A stretch of 64,000 nucleotides of DNA from Nocardioides malaquae (GTDB taxonomy: Bacteria; Actinomycetota; Actinomycetes; Propionibacteriales; Nocardioidaceae). Positions 9,235 to 16,679 of the stretch are shown here, one piece after another (position 1 is the first letter of the stretch; each line of letters starts with the position of its first letter). The position numbers and the translations under genes are program-made. The notes below the pieces were generated by a model that saw nothing but the letters and a program-made list of their open reading frames with translations, had not been told where the DNA came from and ran no database searches. The DNA lies in the NCBI RefSeq assembly GCF_015070385.1, contig NZ_JADCSA010000008.1, positions 62,001 through 126,000 of the forward strand. Direction: 5' to 3'.

Positions 9235-10476
9235 ATGGACTTCTCGTTCGACTCCCGCACCAAGGCCCTGGTCTCGGAGATGGAGGACTTCATGGCCAGC
9301 CACGTGCTGCCGGCCGAGTCCGTCTTCGACGACCAGCTCGCCGCGCTCGACGACCGCTTCGCATGGACGCGTACGCCCGTCGTCGGCGAGCTGCAGGCCG
9401 AGGCCCGCCGCCGCGGCCTGTGGAACCTCTTCCTGCCGGTCTCCGCCGACCCCGACGGCGTCGGCGCGGGCCTGACCAACGTGCAGTACGCCCCCCTCGC
9501 GGAGATCAGCGGACGGAGCGGCAACCTCGCCCCCGCCGCCATGAACTGCGCGGCGCCCGACACCGGCAACATGGAGGTGCTCCACCTCTTCGGCACGCCC
9601 GAGCAGAAGGAGCAGTGGCTCACCCCGCTGCTCGCCGGGGAGATCCGCTCCGGCTTCGCGATGACCGAGCCGGCGGTGGCCTCCTCCGACGCGACCAACG
9701 TCGAGACCTCGATCGTGCGCGACGGCGACCACTACGTCATCAACGGCCACAAGTGGTGGACCACCGGCGCGATGAACCCCGACTGCGCCGTCTTCATCCT
9801 GATGGGCAAGACCGACCCCGAGGCCTCACGCCATCGCCAGCAGTCGATGATCCTGGTGCCCCGCGACACCCCCGGTGTCGAGGTCGTGCGCCCGCTCGAG
9901 GTCTTCGGCTACGACGACCACGAGCACGGCGGCCACGCCGAGATCCGCTTCACCGACGTGCGGGTACCGGTCGAGAACCTCATCGGCGAGGAGGGCGCCG
10001 GCTTCGCCATCGCCCAGGCGCGGCTCGGGCCCGGCCGCATCCACCACTGCATGCGTTCCATCGGCATGGCCGAGCGCGCCGTCGAGCTCATGTGCACCCG
10101 GGCGAGCGAGCGGGTCGCCTTCGGACGCCCCCTGGCCCAGCAGGGCGTGGTGCGCGACTGGATCGCCCAGTCGCGGGTCGAGATCGAGCAGCTGCGGCTG
10201 CTGGTGCTCAAGACCGCGTGGTTGATGGACACCGTGGGCACCCGGGGCGCCCACACCGAGATCCAGGCCATCAAGATCGCCACGCCGCAGGTGGTGCAGA
10301 CGATCGTCGACCGGGCGATCCAGGCCCACGGCGCCGCCGGGGTCTCGCAGGACACGCCGCTGGCCATGATGGCCGCCGGCATCCGGACCCTGCGGCTGGC
10401 CGACGGCCCCGACGAGGTGCACAAGAACTCGCTGGCCAAGGCCGAGCTGAAGCGTTTCAGCCCGGCTGGTCGATGA
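9235..10476 (+). CDS. acyl-CoA dehydrogenase of the ACAD10/ACAD11 (LvaC-like) type
   Basis: FAD enzyme of 413 residues. The N-terminal helical domain covers about 1-130. The middle beta domain has the flavin segments GFAMTEPAVASSDATNV and WWTTGAMNP, and the C-terminal helical domain follows from about 250. The catalytic region reads ADGPDEVH, so Asp390 sits where classical enzymes have Glu in the YEGT motif. The ATG at 9235 follows AAGGACTGAC. With the kinase upstream it would act on a 4-phosphoacyl-CoA, eliminating phosphate to an enoyl-CoA (inference). Its 3' end overlaps the convergent flavoprotein gene by 20 bases. Confidence 0.92.
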   Translation: MDFSFDSRTKALVSEMEDFMASHVLPAESVFDDQLAALDDRFAWTRTPVVGELQAEARRRGLWNLFLPVSADPDGVGAGLTNVQYAPLAEISGRSGNLAPAAMNCAAPDTGNMEVLHLFGTPEQKEQWLTPLLAGEIRSGFAMTEPAVASSDATNVETSIVRDGDHYVINGHKWWTTGAMNPDCAVFILMGKTDPEASRHRQQSMILVPRDTPGVEVVRPLEVFGYDDHEHGGHAEIRFTDVRVPVENLIGEEGAGFAIAQARLGPGRIHHCMRSIGMAERAVELMCTRASERVAFGRPLAQQGVVRDWIAQSRVEIEQLRLLVLKTAWLMDTVGTRGAHTEIQAIKIATPQVVQTIVDRAIQAHGAAGVSQDTPLAMMAAGIRTLRLADGPDEVHKNSLAKAELKRFSPAGR

Positions 10477-11821
10477 GCTCGGCGACCCGGCGGGCCGCGA
10501 TCTGCAGCACCTCCCACGCGGTCGCCACCGGCGGGGCGTAGGCCAGGTCCATCCAGGCGAGGTCGTCGACGCTGCCGCGCAGCCAGAGCACGGCCGCGGC
10601 GGCGTCGACGCGCTTGCCCGCACCCGGCCCGCCAGCCACCTCGACCGAGAGCAGCCGACGCGACACCCGGTCGGCCGACACCCGGATCGTGATCGGCGCC
10701 GCTTCGGGCATGTAGCCGCTGGCCGTCGTGCCGCGGGTGACGACGGTGACCGGATCCACCGGAGCAGCCACCTGGTGGTCGAGGATGCCGGTGCGGGCCA
10801 CCTCGAGGTGCACCTCACCCACCGCGAACCTCGTGATGGCCGTGCCGAGCACGCCCGGGAAGGTCAGGTCGCCGCCGGCCACCTGGTCGCCGAGCGCGCG
10901 CCCCGCCTTGTTGGCGTGGGTGCCCAGCGGGGCGTAGGTCCAGGCCCCGTCGCGGGTGCGGACCTCGCAGCAGTCGCCCGCGGCCCAGACACCGGGGGCC
11001 ACACGTCCGGTCTCGTCGGGACGCAGGGTCCCGCGCTCGGAGAGCAGGTCGGTGTGGGCCAGCAGGTCGGTCGCCGGCACCACGCCCAGGGCCACGACCA
11101 CGTGGTCGGTCGGCACCGAGCGCTCCCTCAGCCGCACGGCCGCGACCCGACCGTCCTCGACCTCGAGGTCGGTCACGGCGGCGTGCTCGACCACCTCGAC
11201 CCCGACTTCGCGCATGCCTCGAGCGACCTCGGCGCCCACCTCGGGCGCGAAGGTGCTCAGCACCCGCGACCGCGTCACCAGGGTCACCTGCAGCCCGCGG
11301 CGCACCGCGGCCTCGACCATCTCCACGCCGATGTAGCCGCCTCCGGCGACCACCACGCGCTCCCCCGGGGCGAGCTCCTGCGCCCACGCACGGGCGTCCT
11401 CCAGCGTCGAGGCCGGGCGTACGCCACCCACCGGCGCGCCGTCGGGCAACCGGGTCCACTGCGGCATCCGCGGGCAGGCGCCGGTCGCCACGACCACCTG
11501 GTCGAAGGCGACGTCGTCACCGCCCTCGACCTCGGCGACGCGGGCGTCCAGGTCGAGGCGCGTGACGCGCTGCCCCGTGCGCAGGTCGATGCCGGCGGCC
11601 CGGTGCTGCTCGGGCGTCCTCGCGACGAGGTCGTCGAGCTCGTCGACCTCGCCCGAGACGAGGTAGGGGATGCCGCACGCCGAGTAGGACGTGAACTGAC
11701 CGGCCTCGAGCACCGTCACCTCGAGCGTACGCCCGGTGCGGCGCGCCGTGCGCAGCATCTGGTGGGCGGCGGACATGCCGGCGGCGTCGCCACCGACGAC
11801 GAGGATGCGCTCGGCCGTCAC
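10457..11821 (-). CDS. FAD-dependent pyridine nucleotide-disulfide oxidoreductase, CoA-disulfide reductase/NADH oxidase type
   Basis: 454 residues. The N-terminal FAD motif is VVGGDAAG, a single redox cysteine at about 49 lies in SYSACGIPY, the NAD motif is GGGYIG, and the second FAD motif is VWAAGDCCEV. A C-terminal dimerisation domain begins at about 325 (YAPLGTHANKAGR). The single Cys rather than CxxxxC fits CoA-disulfide reductases and NADH oxidases. The GTG start overlaps the methyltransferase stop (GTGA), so it is the last gene of truA-methyltransferase-flavoprotein. The physiological substrate is unknown. Confidence 0.88.
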   Translation of the reverse strand: MTAERILVVGGDAAGMSAAHQMLRTARRTGRTLEVTVLEAGQFTSYSACGIPYLVSGEVDELDDLVARTPEQHRAAGIDLRTGQRVTRLDLDARVAEVEGGDDVAFDQVVVATGACPRMPQWTRLPDGAPVGGVRPASTLEDARAWAQELAPGERVVVAGGGYIGVEMVEAAVRRGLQVTLVTRSRVLSTFAPEVGAEVARGMREVGVEVVEHAAVTDLEVEDGRVAAVRLRERSVPTDHVVVALGVVPATDLLAHTDLLSERGTLRPDETGRVAPGVWAAGDCCEVRTRDGAWTYAPLGTHANKAGRALGDQVAGGDLTFPGVLGTAITRFAVGEVHLEVARTGILDHQVAAPVDPVTVVTRGTTASGYMPEAAPITIRVSADRVSRRLLSVEVAGGPGAGKRVDAAAAVLWLRGSVDDLAWMDLAYAPPVATAWEVLQIAARRVAELIDQPG

Positions 11822-12486
11822 GGTCGCCGCGTCTCCAGCACCCGGAAGCCCTTCGAGCTGGCGAGCCGGGTGGTCGGCCACCCCTGCTCCGTCAGCCACT
11901 TCTGCAGTGAGTCGCCCCCGAGGTTCTTGCCGACGACGCTCACCATCCGGCCGCCGGGCGCGAGGCGTGGCAGCCAGGTCAGCAGCAACGCGTGCAGCGC
12001 CTCCTTGCCGATGCGGATCGGGGGGTTCGACCAGATCTCGTCGAAGACGTAGTCGCTGGGCACCTGGTCGGGCGTCACGGCGGCGAAGGTGCCGGCCACC
12101 TTGTTGGCCTTCGCATTCTCGTTGGCCAGCTTGAGAGCCCGCTCGTTGACGTCCACGCCGATCACCCGGGCCAGCGGCACCGCCTTCGCGATCGCGATGC
12201 CGATCGGCCCGTAGCCGCAGCCGAGGTCGAGGAACTGTCCCATCGGCGGCGGGTCCAGCTCGCGCAGCAGCACGGCGGTGGCGTGGTCGAGGTGGCCGCG
12301 ACTGAAGACACCGGGCGCGCTGACCAGCTCGAACTCGTGGCCCCACACCTCGCAGGTGAAGGGCTCGCGGGCGAAGGGGGCGTCGGGGTCAGCGGTGAAG
12401 TAGTGCTCACCGGCCTCGTCGGCCGGCTCCTGCGTCTCACCGGTCTGGCTCTCACCGTTCAGGGGCTCACTGGTCACGGGCGTCAC
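11818..12486 (-). CDS. class I SAM-dependent methyltransferase (RsmC/MTS-domain type)
   Basis: 222 residues, with SAM motif I as [12 protein letters not shown] and motif [11 protein letters not shown] (NPP, typical of N-methylation of bases). The N-terminal segment with HYF and [10 protein letters not shown] is characteristic of the MTS domain of 16S rRNA G1207 methylases. An rRNA guanine methyltransferase is therefore likely, though the exact target is inferred. It starts GTG at 12486 inside the 3' end of truA (20-base overlap); a second GTG at 12477 is possible. Confidence 0.85.
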   Translation of the reverse strand: MTPVTSEPLNGESQTGETQEPADEAGEHYFTADPDAPFAREPFTCEVWGHEFELVSAPGVFSRGHLDHATAVLLRELDPPPMGQFLDLGCGYGPIGIAIAKAVPLARVIGVDVNERALKLANENAKANKVAGTFAAVTPDQVPSDYVFDEIWSNPPIRIGKEALHALLLTWLPRLAPGGRMVSVVGKNLGGDSLQKWLTEQGWPTTRLASSKGFRVLETRRP

Positions 12487-13336
12487 TCTCCATCAGGGGC
12501 GGCGAGGGGTCGACGATACGGCGCGCGCGGGCGCGCTCCGCCTGGGCGAGGAGCTCGGCGCCGGCGGGGTAGCCGACCTCCTCCAGGGTCAGTCCGTGCG
12601 CCTTCACGACGGCCACCGACGGGTCTCGGCGCGCCGCCGCCATCACCTCCGCCGCCCACCCGACCGGACGGCGCCCCTCCCCCACCATGAGCAGGCAGCC
12701 GACCAGCGAGCGCACCATGTTGTGGCAGAAGGCGTCAGCGACGACGCGGCCCGCGGCGACCCCGTCGGCGTCGCGCGTCCACTCCAGGGCGAGCAGGGTG
12801 CGTACGGTCGTCGCGCCCTCACGCTTCTTGCAGAACGACGCGAAGTCGCGCAGCCCGAGCAGCTCGGCGCCCGCGGCGTTCATGGCGTCGAGGTCGAGCG
12901 GGCGCGGCCAGGCGAGCACGTGGCGCCGCGTCAGCGGGTCGACGAGGTCGGGTCGGTCGGCGACCCGGTAGGCGTAGCGCCTCCAGACGGCGGAGAAGCG
13001 GGCGTCGAATCCCTCCGGCGCCTCGCTGAGCGCGTGCACGCGCAGGTCAGCCGGAAGGATGCCGTTGAGCCGGCGCAGCAGCGCGTCGAGCGGCGGGTCG
13101 GTGGAGCGACCCGCGGAGGCAGCGAGCACGTCGCCGTCGACGTCGAGGTGGGCGACCTGCCCGCGGGCATGCACTCCGGTGTCCGTACGCCCCGCCACCA
13201 CGACGCGCGCCTGAGGCACCCGCAGCGCCGTGGCCAGCGCTGCCTCCAGGGTGCCCTGGACGGTCCTCAGCCGAGGCTGGGTCGCCCATCCGGAGAAGTC
13301 GGTGCCGTCGTAGGCGAGGTCGATCCGGATGCGCAC
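12467..13336 (-). CDS. truA: tRNA pseudouridine(38-40) synthase
   Basis: Isomerises uridines 38-40 in the tRNA anticodon stem. The 289-residue protein has [10 protein letters not shown] at the N-terminus, the catalytic aspartate at about 52 in GRTDTGVHA, and the [12 protein letters not shown] and [11 protein letters not shown] segments of the family. In most actinobacteria it directly follows rplQ; here 2.7 kb of opposite-strand genes lie between. The GTG at 13336 is the only in-frame start that fits. GACGAT lies six bases before it and could be a degenerate leaderless -10. Confidence 0.96.
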   Translation of the reverse strand: MRIRIDLAYDGTDFSGWATQPRLRTVQGTLEAALATALRVPQARVVVAGRTDTGVHARGQVAHLDVDGDVLAASAGRSTDPPLDALLRRLNGILPADLRVHALSEAPEGFDARFSAVWRRYAYRVADRPDLVDPLTRRHVLAWPRPLDLDAMNAAGAELLGLRDFASFCKKREGATTVRTLLALEWTRDADGVAAGRVVADAFCHNMVRSLVGCLLMVGEGRRPVGWAAEVMAAARRDPSVAVVKAHGLTLEEVGYPAGAELLAQAERARARRIVDPSPPLMESDARDQ

Positions 13337-13362
13337 CGCCCCATCGTCTCACCCACCACCAC

Positions 13363-13378
13363 TCAACCAAGTGGTTGA
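13363..13378. promoter_or_regulatory. operator 1, perfect inverted repeat
   Basis: TCAACCAAGTGGTTGA is a perfect 7+2+7 palindrome. It overlaps the TTGACA -35 of the arsR promoter and shares the TCAACC-N4-GGTTGA pattern with operator 2. It probably binds the adjacent ArsR regulator. Confidence 0.65.
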
Positions 13379-13404
13379 CAACGGAACGCCCCCGCTCGTA
13401 CGTT
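13375..13404 (+). promoter_or_regulatory. promoter of the ArsR/SRPBCC operon
   Basis: TTGACA, an 18-base spacer, then TACGTT. This is the best -35/-10 match in the window. It is flanked on both sides by the TCAACC-N4-GGTTGA repeats, so occupancy by a repressor would block polymerase. Confidence 0.65.
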
Positions 13405-13409
13405 GGTTT

Positions 13410-13425
13410 TCAACCGTGAGGTTGA
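13410..13425. promoter_or_regulatory. operator 2, inverted repeat
   Basis: TCAACCGTGAGGTTGA has the same half-sites as operator 1. It is 47 bases downstream, at the predicted transcription start. Confidence 0.6.
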
Positions 13426-13466
13426 GCTGCAGATGGGTCTCACGGCCGGCACGGGAGGAGGAACGC

Positions 13467-13886
13467 GTGGCCCACTCCGACGACGTGACCCCCGACGACG
13501 AGCTCAACAGCGAGCTCTCCAAGGTCTTCGCCGCACTTGCCGACCCCACCCGGCGCGACATGGTCGTGCGCCTCAGCGACGGCGAGGCGACGCTCAGCGA
13601 GCTCGCGGGAGCGTACGACGTGAGCCTCCAGGCCGTCGCGAAGCACCTCAAGGTGCTGGAGGCCGCCGGGCTCGTGACCCGTGGCCGGGAGGCGCAACGC
13701 CGACCGGTGCGCCTCGAGGCCGACGTGCTCCACCTGACCAGCAAGTGGCTCGAACGCCACCGACGACGCGTCGAGGAGCGGTACGCCCGGCTCGACGACG
13801 TCCTGGCCGACCTCGCGGACGCCGAGACGTCCGACGCCGGCGGCCACACCACACCCGGCACCACCCGAACGGGGGCCGCATCATGA
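13467..13886 (+). CDS. ArsR-family winged-helix repressor
   Basis: 139 residues. The winged helix-turn-helix at about 13-95 includes FAALADPTRRDMV, then LSELAGAYDVSLQAVAKHLK as the recognition helices and AGLVTRGREAQRRPVRL as the wing. No metal-binding CxC box is present. It belongs to the metal-independent group often encoded just before AHSA1/SRPBCC proteins. The GTG at 13467 follows GGGAGGAGGAACGC. Its last codons overlap the next ATG (ATGA), so the genes are coupled. It probably autoregulates through the two upstream palindromes. Confidence 0.9.
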   Translation: MAHSDDVTPDDELNSELSKVFAALADPTRRDMVVRLSDGEATLSELAGAYDVSLQAVAKHLKVLEAAGLVTRGREAQRRPVRLEADVLHLTSKWLERHRRRVEERYARLDDVLADLADAETSDAGGHTTPGTTRTGAAS

Positions 13887-14446
13887 GCACCACCCAGCAC
13901 GGCCCGTCCACCACCGAGACGACGCCCGAGGCGCCCACCGTCCCGCCGGCCACCCCACCCGGGGACCACTTCCCCGTCGCCGCCGTCGTGGCCGACGAGC
14001 AGGTCCCGGCCGTCCACATCTGGCGCGACTTCGCCGCCGACCCGGCCCAGGTCGTGCGGGCCCACACCGACCCCGCGTTCTTCGCCCGGTGGATCGGGCC
14101 GCACGACCTCGAGACCCACATCGACGCGTGGGAGTGCCGCACCCTGGGTTCCTACCGCTACGTGCAGCGGCGCGACGGCGAGGAGTACGCCTTCCGCGGC
14201 ACGTTCCCCGAGGTGGGTGAACGCCGGCTGGTGCAGACCTTCTGCTTCGAGGAGTGGCCCGAGGCGATCGCCCTGGAGACGCTGACCTTCACCGACCTCG
14301 GCGCCGGCCGCACCCGGCTGCACAGCTTCTCGCTGTGCGGCTCCTTCGAGGCGCGCGACTCCATGCTCGCCTCGGGCATGGAGGCCGGGGTCCGGGAGGG
14401 TTACGAGAAGCTCGACCACCTGCTCGCCGAAGGAGACACCCGCTGA
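13883..14446 (+). CDS. SRPBCC/AHSA1-domain protein
   Basis: 187 residues. After about 45 Pro/Thr-rich residues, the START-like fold runs from IWRDFAADPAQVV through the AHSA1 signature FFARWIGPHDL to the C-terminal helix SMLASGMEAGVREGYEKL. Such proteins bind hydrophobic small molecules in a deep pocket. Paired with ArsR they may sense or sequester the inducing ligand (inference). The start overlaps arsR by four bases and the stop overlaps the next gene by one base. Confidence 0.88.
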   Translation: MSTTQHGPSTTETTPEAPTVPPATPPGDHFPVAAVVADEQVPAVHIWRDFAADPAQVVRAHTDPAFFARWIGPHDLETHIDAWECRTLGSYRYVQRRDGEEYAFRGTFPEVGERRLVQTFCFEEWPEAIALETLTFTDLGAGRTRLHSFSLCGSFEARDSMLASGMEAGVREGYEKLDHLLAEGDTR

Positions 14447-15012
14447 TGCTGCCCCACCAGCCCGCCGCACGTCACGCCGCCGTCGCGGCCCACTTCACCG
14501 CCCTGGTCGAGGGGGTGCCCGACTGGGGTGCGCCCAGCCCCGTGCCGGAGTGGACCGCCCGCGGCGTCGTGGAACACCTCACGACGTGGCTGCCTGCGTT
14601 CGTGCACTCCGGGTCTCCCTACGGGTGGACGCATCGGCACTCCGCCGTCCACGACCCCGTCGCGGCGTGGCAGGAGCAGCGTGCGGCGGTGCAGCGACTG
14701 CTCGACGACCCCGCGCAGGCCGACTCGCCCTTCATGCACCCCCACGCACCGGCCGGGACCCTGGGCGAGGTCATCGACCAGCTCTACACCACCGACGTCT
14801 TCATGCACTCGTGGGACCTGGCCCGGGCGAGCGGACAGCCGGCGCAGCTCGACGAGGAGCACGCCAGCCAGCTGCTGGCGGGCATGGAGCCGCTCGACGA
14901 GGTGCTGCGCGCCTCCGGGCAGTACGGACCGGCCGTGCCCGTCGACGACGACGCAGGGCCGGTCGAGCGCCTCATGGCCTTCGTGGGCCGGGAGCCGAAC
15001 TGGTGTCCCTGA
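14446..15012 (+). CDS. TIGR03086-like, DinB/mycothiol-dependent maleylpyruvate isomerase-fold protein
   Basis: 188 residues. It begins with a helical region (VAAHFTALVEGVPDW), then WTARGVVEHLTTWLP and DVFMHSWDLARASGQ, the signature segments of the actinobacterial TIGR03086 group. The candidate metal-binding histidines lie in these segments (VEHL, FMHSWD). Members are thought to be metal-dependent, possibly thiol-conjugating enzymes. The substrate is unknown. Third gene of the ArsR operon (TGATG junction). Confidence 0.78.
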   Translation: MLPHQPAARHAAVAAHFTALVEGVPDWGAPSPVPEWTARGVVEHLTTWLPAFVHSGSPYGWTHRHSAVHDPVAAWQEQRAAVQRLLDDPAQADSPFMHPHAPAGTLGEVIDQLYTTDVFMHSWDLARASGQPAQLDEEHASQLLAGMEPLDEVLRASGQYGPAVPVDDDAGPVERLMAFVGREPNWCP

Positions 15013-15099
15013 GCGCGCGGGGCCGCCGTTGGACCATCATCAGTGTCGGTGGCCACTGGCAGGCTCCGGGCACCTCACCACCGACGCCGAGGAGGCCCC

Positions 15100-15867
15100 G
15101 TGAACGCCCAGTCAGAGACCCCGCAGAAGGCACGGCCGACCGTCATGCTGGAGAAGGTCCGCAAGCTGCTGGCCAAGGCCGAGGACCCTGCCGCCTCGCC
15201 CCAGGAGGCGGAGACCTACACGCTCAAGGCCGCGCAGCTCATCGCCGACCACGGCATCGACGCGGCCCTGCTCGCTGCCGACGACCCGGGCAGCGACCGG
15301 GTGGCTGACCGGGTCGTCGACCTCGAGGCGCCCTACGCCCACGACAAGGCGCAGCTGCTGAGCGCCGTGGCCCACCGCCTGCGCTGTCGCGCGGTGTTGC
15401 GCACCCGCCGCGACCTCGACGGCCGCGCCAGCCACTCGGTCCACCTCTTCGGCCACACCAGCGACCTCGACCGCGCCGACCTGCTCTTCACCAGCCTGCT
15501 GCTGCAGTCGACGACCAGGCTCGCGCGTACGCCCGTGCCCCGCGGCGAGCACAAGGCCGCGTTCCGGCGGTCGTGGCTGGCCGGCTTCAGGATGTCGATC
15601 TCGGCGCGTCTGGAGCGCGCCGAGCAGGAGGCGGAGGCCCGAGCCGCGTCTCGTGACGCGACCTCGGGGCACTCCACGGGACTGGTGCTGGCTGACCGGA
15701 GCGCCGCCGTGGACGAGACGCTCCAGCAGGCCTACCCGCACCTGCGGAACGCCCGACCCCGTGAGCTCTCCGGATCGGGCATGCGCGACGGCTACGCAGC
15801 TGGCGTCAACGCCGACCTGGGCGGCACGCGGCTGCGCGGCGCACCCAGGGCGCTCGCACACGACTGA
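15100..15867 (+). CDS. DUF2786 domain protein
   Basis: 255 residues. The N-terminal DUF2786 motif is clear: MLEKVRKLLAKAEDPAASPQEAETYTLKAAQL is represented by residues about 17-48 (key residues KVRKLLAKAE, EAE, KA.QLI). The middle contains VHLFGHTSDLDRADLLFTSL, typical of the domain that follows. The C-terminus is Arg-rich. No enzymatic function is established for the family; related proteins occur in phages. The GTG start follows GAGGAGGCCCC. It may be a separate unit, 87 bases after the DinB-like gene. Confidence 0.8.
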   Translation: MNAQSETPQKARPTVMLEKVRKLLAKAEDPAASPQEAETYTLKAAQLIADHGIDAALLAADDPGSDRVADRVVDLEAPYAHDKAQLLSAVAHRLRCRAVLRTRRDLDGRASHSVHLFGHTSDLDRADLLFTSLLLQSTTRLARTPVPRGEHKAAFRRSWLAGFRMSISARLERAEQEAEARAASRDATSGHSTGLVLADRSAAVDETLQQAYPHLRNARPRELSGSGMRDGYAAGVNADLGGTRLRGAPRALAHD

Positions 15868-15894
15868 GTCGGGCGCCCCATCCGCGCGGCTGAC

Positions 15895-15933
15895 CAGCTG
15901 CCGCAGATGACAGCTGCCTCAGACACAGCTGCC
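15895..15933 (+). repeat. three copies of CAGCTGCC
   Basis: CAGCTGCC at 15895, 15911 and 15926, roughly 15-16 bases apart, in the short gap between the DUF2786 gene and the rplQ terminator. CAGCTG is self-complementary. Function unknown. Confidence 0.6.
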
Positions 15934-15975
15934 GGACATGCCCCGGAGCTGGCCCGGAAACGTCTGAAATGGCAG

Positions 15976-16007
15976 AGGGCCCGCCACCCTCTCGGGTGGC
16001 GGGCCCT
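15976..16007 (-). terminator. alpha-operon (rplQ) terminator
   Basis: A perfect 14-bp stem (AGGGCCCGCCACCC with GGGTGGCGGGCCCT) with a TCTC loop, 14 bases after the rplQ stop. The minus-strand continuation is CTGCCATTTC. It may also stop the converging plus-strand DUF2786 transcript. Confidence 0.8.
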
Positions 16008-16021
16008 GCAGACGCTGGGCG

Positions 16022-16585
16022 TCAGGCCTTCTCGGCGTCCTCGGCCGGAGCCTCGGCGGTCTCCTCCGCGGCGGCCTCGGGGGCCTCCTCGGTGGACTCC
16101 TCGGCGGGGGCCTCCTCGGCCGGAGCCTCGGCGGTCTCCTCCGTGGTCTCCTCGGCGGGGGTCTCCTCGGCGGCGGGAGCCGGGGCGGCAGCCTCGGTCT
16201 TCTTGGCCGACGGAGCCTTCGGGGAGTAGGCCTCGGTCACCAGCTCGATCACGGCCATCGGCGCGTTGTCTCCCTTGCGGGGGCCGATCTTGGTGATGCG
16301 GGTGTAGCCACCCGGGCGCTCGGCGAAGGTCGGGGCGATCTCGGTGAAGAGGATGTGCACGACACCCTTGTCCCGGATGACCTTGAGGACCTCGCGACGG
16401 TTGTGCAGGTCACCGCGCTTGGCCTTGGTGATCAGCTTCTCCGCGTAGGGGCGGAGGAGGCGAGCCTTGGCCTCGGTGGTGGTGATGCGACCGTTCTCGA
16501 AGAGCTGGGTGGCCAGGTTCGAGAGGATCAGGCGCTGGTGCGCCGGGCTGCCGCCGAAGCGGGTGCCCTTCTTGGGGGTAGGCAT
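16022..16585 (-). CDS. rplQ: 50S ribosomal protein L17 with long acidic tail
   Basis: The normal L17 core ([19 protein letters not shown] to about residue 120) lines the exit-tunnel region. A C-terminal tail of roughly 50 residues made of Ala, Glu, Pro and Thr follows (repeating AEAPAEE/EETAEAP units). Acidic tails of this kind are common on actinobacterial L17, but this one is long (187 residues in total). Last gene of the alpha operon. Confidence 0.96.
   Translation of the reverse strand: MPTPKKGTRFGGSPAHQRLILSNLATQLFENGRITTTEAKARLLRPYAEKLITKAKRGDLHNRREVLKVIRDKGVVHILFTEIAPTFAERPGGYTRITKIGPRKGDNAPMAVIELVTEAYSPKAPSAKKTEAAAPAPAAEETPAEETTEETAEAPAEEAPAEESTEEAPEAAAEETAEAPAEDAEKA
16041..16143. 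repeat. direct repeat inside the rplQ tail
   Basis: A 28-base segment at 16041-16068 recurs exactly at 16116-16143, encoding the ETAEAPAE unit of the acidic L17 tail. It is coding low-complexity sequence that could expand or contract by slippage. Confidence 0.8.
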
Positions 16586-16679
16586 CTGGTGTTGCTCCTG
16601 CTTCTCCCGGGCCGTACCAGGTACCCGGGTAGATGGTCCCGGTCACGGGTGCGTGGCCGGGGGGTGGGTGCTGCGTGTC

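Noticed and set aside
16022-16190. CRISPR-like or satellite repeat pattern in the CCTCGGCGG-rich segment
   Set aside because: It is in-frame low-complexity coding sequence for the acidic tail of L17, without regular spacers.
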